Origin: Aliiroseovarius sp. S1339
Lineage (GTDB): Bacteria; Pseudomonadota; Alphaproteobacteria; Rhodobacterales; Rhodobacteraceae
Assembly (NCBI RefSeq): GCF_023195695.1
Contig: NZ_JALPQG010000005.1
Span: forward strand, 186,001 to 250,000
DNA: 64,000 nt
Direction of reading: 5' to 3'
Position 1 is the stretch's first letter. Each line of letters begins with the position of its first letter. Positions 61,926 to 64,000 of this stretch are shown piece by piece. The notes under the pieces were generated by a model that ran no database searches, was not told the origin of the DNA, and worked only from the letters and a program-made list of their open reading frames with translations. Position numbers and translations under genes: made by a program.

Positions 61926-64000
61926 TACACACGCAGCCGTTCGTTGTTCGGATCCCACAGCGGTTGGTCGGGCTGCACGATTGCTGGACGTCGTTCGCCG
62001 TAGATCTCGACCTGAAGCTCGGTGCCGGGGGTTGCAAGATCAGCGCGCACCATACCCAGCGCGATTGAGGCACCCACGCGATAGCCCCAGCCGCCAGACG
62101 TGGTTTCGCCGACAATCTGACCGTCATGCCAAATGCACGACATATAGGGCGCGTCGGTATCCCCCGCGTCGACGATCATCGTGACAAAGCGCTTCTTTGG
62201 GCCGGTTTTGGCTTCGGCCCGCAGCGCCGCTTTGCCCGGGAAGTCTTGCGGCTTGTCCAGACGCACGAAACGATCCAGCCCCCCTTCGAACATGGTGTAG
62301 TCGGTGGACAGGTCGCCTTTCCACGCGCGATACCCTTTCTCAAGCCGCAGACTGTCCAGCGCATACATGCCGAAGGGCTTGGCACCCGCCCCGATCACTG
62401 CATCGTAAAGTGCGGGGATATTGGCGTTCTCGGCGTGGATTTCCCAACCCAGTTCCCCGGCAAAGCTGACCCGCGCGAGGGCGCAGTCGACCCCAGCCAC
62501 GCTCGCGGGCTGATGCGACAGCCAAGGCGCGGTCAGATCGGCCTGGGTTCCCAGACCTTCGAACAGATCACGGGCCTTGGGTCCAGTGACAATCAGGGTG
62601 GAATAGTCTCTTGTATGGTCCGTCAGGCTAAGTCCCGCTGGCAACGCGCGGGCCAGCACTTCGAAGTCATGCCATTGCGCCGTGGCGGCGGTGATCAGGG
62701 TAAAGAAGTCGTCGGCGTGGCGCATACACGACATCTCGGTCAGGATGCGCCCGCGGGTATCGGCGAAATAGAGAAGGTTCATCCGGCCAATTTTTGGCAA
62801 ACCCCCGGTGCACATGCCGCGCAGCCATTCCGCTGCGCCATCGCCCGACAGGTTGAAGCGGGAAAACCCCGGCAGGTCCAGCACGCCCACACCGTCACGT
62901 ACGGCCTCGCATTCTTCGCGGATACGTTGCTCCCACGGACCTGTGCGACCCCATGTATGCGTTGCCTCAAGCGAGGTATCGTCACCGGGCTTGGCGTACC
63001 AATTCGCGCGTTCCCAGCCGTTATAGACACCCATTACGCCACCAGCGGCGATCACTTTATCATGGATGGGTGACAGCTTTTTGTCACGTGCGGCGGGCCA
63101 TTCGTGGTGGGGGAAATGCATGGCATATTCGTTGCCATAAACCTCCATCCCTTTCTGCACGCAATAGTCGTGATCGGTGTAGTCAGTGTAACGGCGCGGA
63201 TCACACGCCCACATATCCCATTCGGTCGCCCCGTCGACGATCCATTCCGCCAGCACCTTGCCTGCCCCACCGCCTTGGGCAATGCCGAAAGTAAATACGC
63301 ACGCCTCAAACGCGTTTTTCACACCGGGCATCGGGCCGATCAGGGGCAACCCATCGGGCGCATAGGGGATCGGGCCGTTGATCACGCGCGACACGCCTGC
63401 TGTGCCCAGCGCAGGGACACGTTCCATCGCATCCGTGACAATATCCTCGATCCGGTCCAGATCATCGTTCCAAAGCTGGAAGCTGAAATCGTCGGGCATC
63501 GGGTCGTCGTCAGTTGCCCAATGAGCGCGGCAGTTAGGCTCATAGGGGCCAAGGTTGAAGCCGTGCTTTTCCTGCCTCAGATAGTACGACACATCCACAT
63601 CCCGCAGCAAAGGCAGCTTCTTCCCAGTTTCCTTTGTATACGTCTCTATTTCAGGGATTTCCTCAGACAACAGGTATTGGTGGCTCATCACCATCATCGG
63701 CACGGTGCGCCCGCCGAAGGGCTTGAACCACTCGCCCACACGTTGGGCATAATAGCCAGCGGCGTTCACCACATAATCGCAAGCAATGTCGCCCTTTTCG
63801 GTGTGGACGGTCCACGTGCCGTCAACGTGCTGGGTGACGCCATTTGCCGGACAGAACCGCACAATCTTGGCGCCCATATCGCGCGCGCCTTTTGCCAGAG
63901 CCTGCGTCAACTGCGCCGGGTCTATGTCACCGTCATGCGGATCATACAGCGCACCCACAAGATCATGCGTTTCGAGAAACGGATACCGCGCCTTGGTTTC
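61925..64000 (-). CDS. FAD/GcvT dehydrogenase, partial at the right window edge
   Basis: At least 691 residues are visible; the frame runs to the window edge, so the N-terminus with the FAD-binding loop is missing. The visible part starts in the DAO domain (HDLVGALYDPHDGDIDPAQLTQALAKGARD), has CDYVVNAAGYYAQRVG and ends in the GcvT domain (IYGERRPAIVQPDQPLWDPNNERLRV). It is a paralogue of the 815-aa protein by architecture but clearly diverged. Its end overlaps the regulator gene. Demethylation of dimethylglycine or sarcosine is the likely role. Confidence 0.88.
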   Translation of the reverse strand, partial: ETKARYPFLETHDLVGALYDPHDGDIDPAQLTQALAKGARDMGAKIVRFCPANGVTQHVDGTWTVHTEKGDIACDYVVNAAGYYAQRVGEWFKPFGGRTVPMMVMSHQYLLSEEIPEIETYTKETGKKLPLLRDVDVSYYLRQEKHGFNLGPYEPNCRAHWATDDDPMPDDFSFQLWNDDLDRIEDIVTDAMERVPALGTAGVSRVINGPIPYAPDGLPLIGPMPGVKNAFEACVFTFGIAQGGGAGKVLAEWIVDGATEWDMWACDPRRYTDYTDHDYCVQKGMEVYGNEYAMHFPHHEWPAARDKKLSPIHDKVIAAGGVMGVYNGWERANWYAKPGDDTSLEATHTWGRTGPWEQRIREECEAVRDGVGVLDLPGFSRFNLSGDGAAEWLRGMCTGGLPKIGRMNLLYFADTRGRILTEMSCMRHADDFFTLITAATAQWHDFEVLARALPAGLSLTDHTRDYSTLIVTGPKARDLFEGLGTQADLTAPWLSHQPASVAGVDCALARVSFAGELGWEIHAENANIPALYDAVIGAGAKPFGMYALDSLRLEKGYRAWKGDLSTDYTMFEGGLDRFVRLDKPQDFPGKAALRAEAKTGPKKRFVTMIVDAGDTDAPYMSCIWHDGQIVGETTSGGWGYRVGASIALGMVRADLATPGTELQVEIYGERRPAIVQPDQPLWDPNNERLRV

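Noticed and set aside
1-64000. CRISPR arrays, transposases, integrases, prophage genes
   Set aside because: No regular short repeats with spacers and no family motif of mobility or phage genes were seen on either strand, so the window looks like ordinary chromosome.

Overview
The window reads as chromosomal DNA of an alphaproteobacterium, most likely a marine Rhodobacterales (Roseobacter-type) species. The grounds are a sorbitol/mannitol operon in the Rhodobacter smo order, the motB-flgE-flgK-flgL-flgI flagellar order, families such as DUF2585 (UPF0314) and DUF2783, paired FAD/GcvT N-methylglycine dehydrogenases and a full aminophosphonate catabolic region. The species cannot be named from the sequence alone. 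No rRNA, tRNA, CRISPR array, transposase or integrase was seen.

Layout. 41-5042 (+): polyol uptake and oxidation (two ABC permeases, an ATPase, SmoS and MtlK); the binding-protein gene should lie left of the window. 5187-11464 (-): a compact four-gene operon encoding a nitrilase-fold amidase, a long PLP basic-amino-acid decarboxylase, an ATP-grasp ligase and a C45-type Ntn hydrolase. It looks like an undescribed amine or amide pathway and is the best candidate for a new system. 11757-16054 (+): a very large secreted M23-peptidase-like multidomain protein with a small secreted partner. 16143-22699: small accessory genes, including an SDR, a small membrane protein, an ArsR/SRPBCC pair, an uncharacterised membrane-anchored repeat protein with a cytosolic partner, a GNAT and a 77-aa hypothetical protein.

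22861-35395: aminophosphonate region. On the minus strand are an ABC transporter for 2-aminoethylphosphonate (binding protein, ATPase, fused permease) and a phnW-phnA-phnY-pbfA-like-EamA operon, with a divergent LysR regulator. PhnW makes phosphonoacetaldehyde, PhnY oxidises it to phosphonoacetate and PhnA cleaves that to acetate and phosphate. The PbfA-like enzyme would bring hydroxylated aminoethylphosphonate into the same route. A perfect 26-bp palindrome followed by a T-run lies between phnY and the pbfA-like gene. 35659-38925 (-): a DeoR regulator, an inositol-monophosphatase-type phosphatase and a Na+/Pi transporter with a PhoU-like tail, tightly packed as one operon.

39112-44976 (-): flagellar hook, hook-filament junction, P-ring and motor genes. 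45169-51933: homogentisate degradation (hmgA, maiA, fahA) followed by an unusual metallo-beta-lactamase-fold protein, a class A flavin monooxygenase and DUF2783, with a DUF2585 gene on the other strand. 52012-58434: housekeeping and accessory genes (1-Cys peroxiredoxin, aldehyde dehydrogenase, DUF3833 lipoprotein, KAS III, RluA-type pseudouridine synthase, RarD, GNAT). 58431-64000 (-): two large FAD/GcvT dehydrogenases of the dimethylglycine/sarcosine type with a GlxA-type AraC regulator between them; the second runs off the right edge. Functions come from motifs and family knowledge read by eye; no database search was run.
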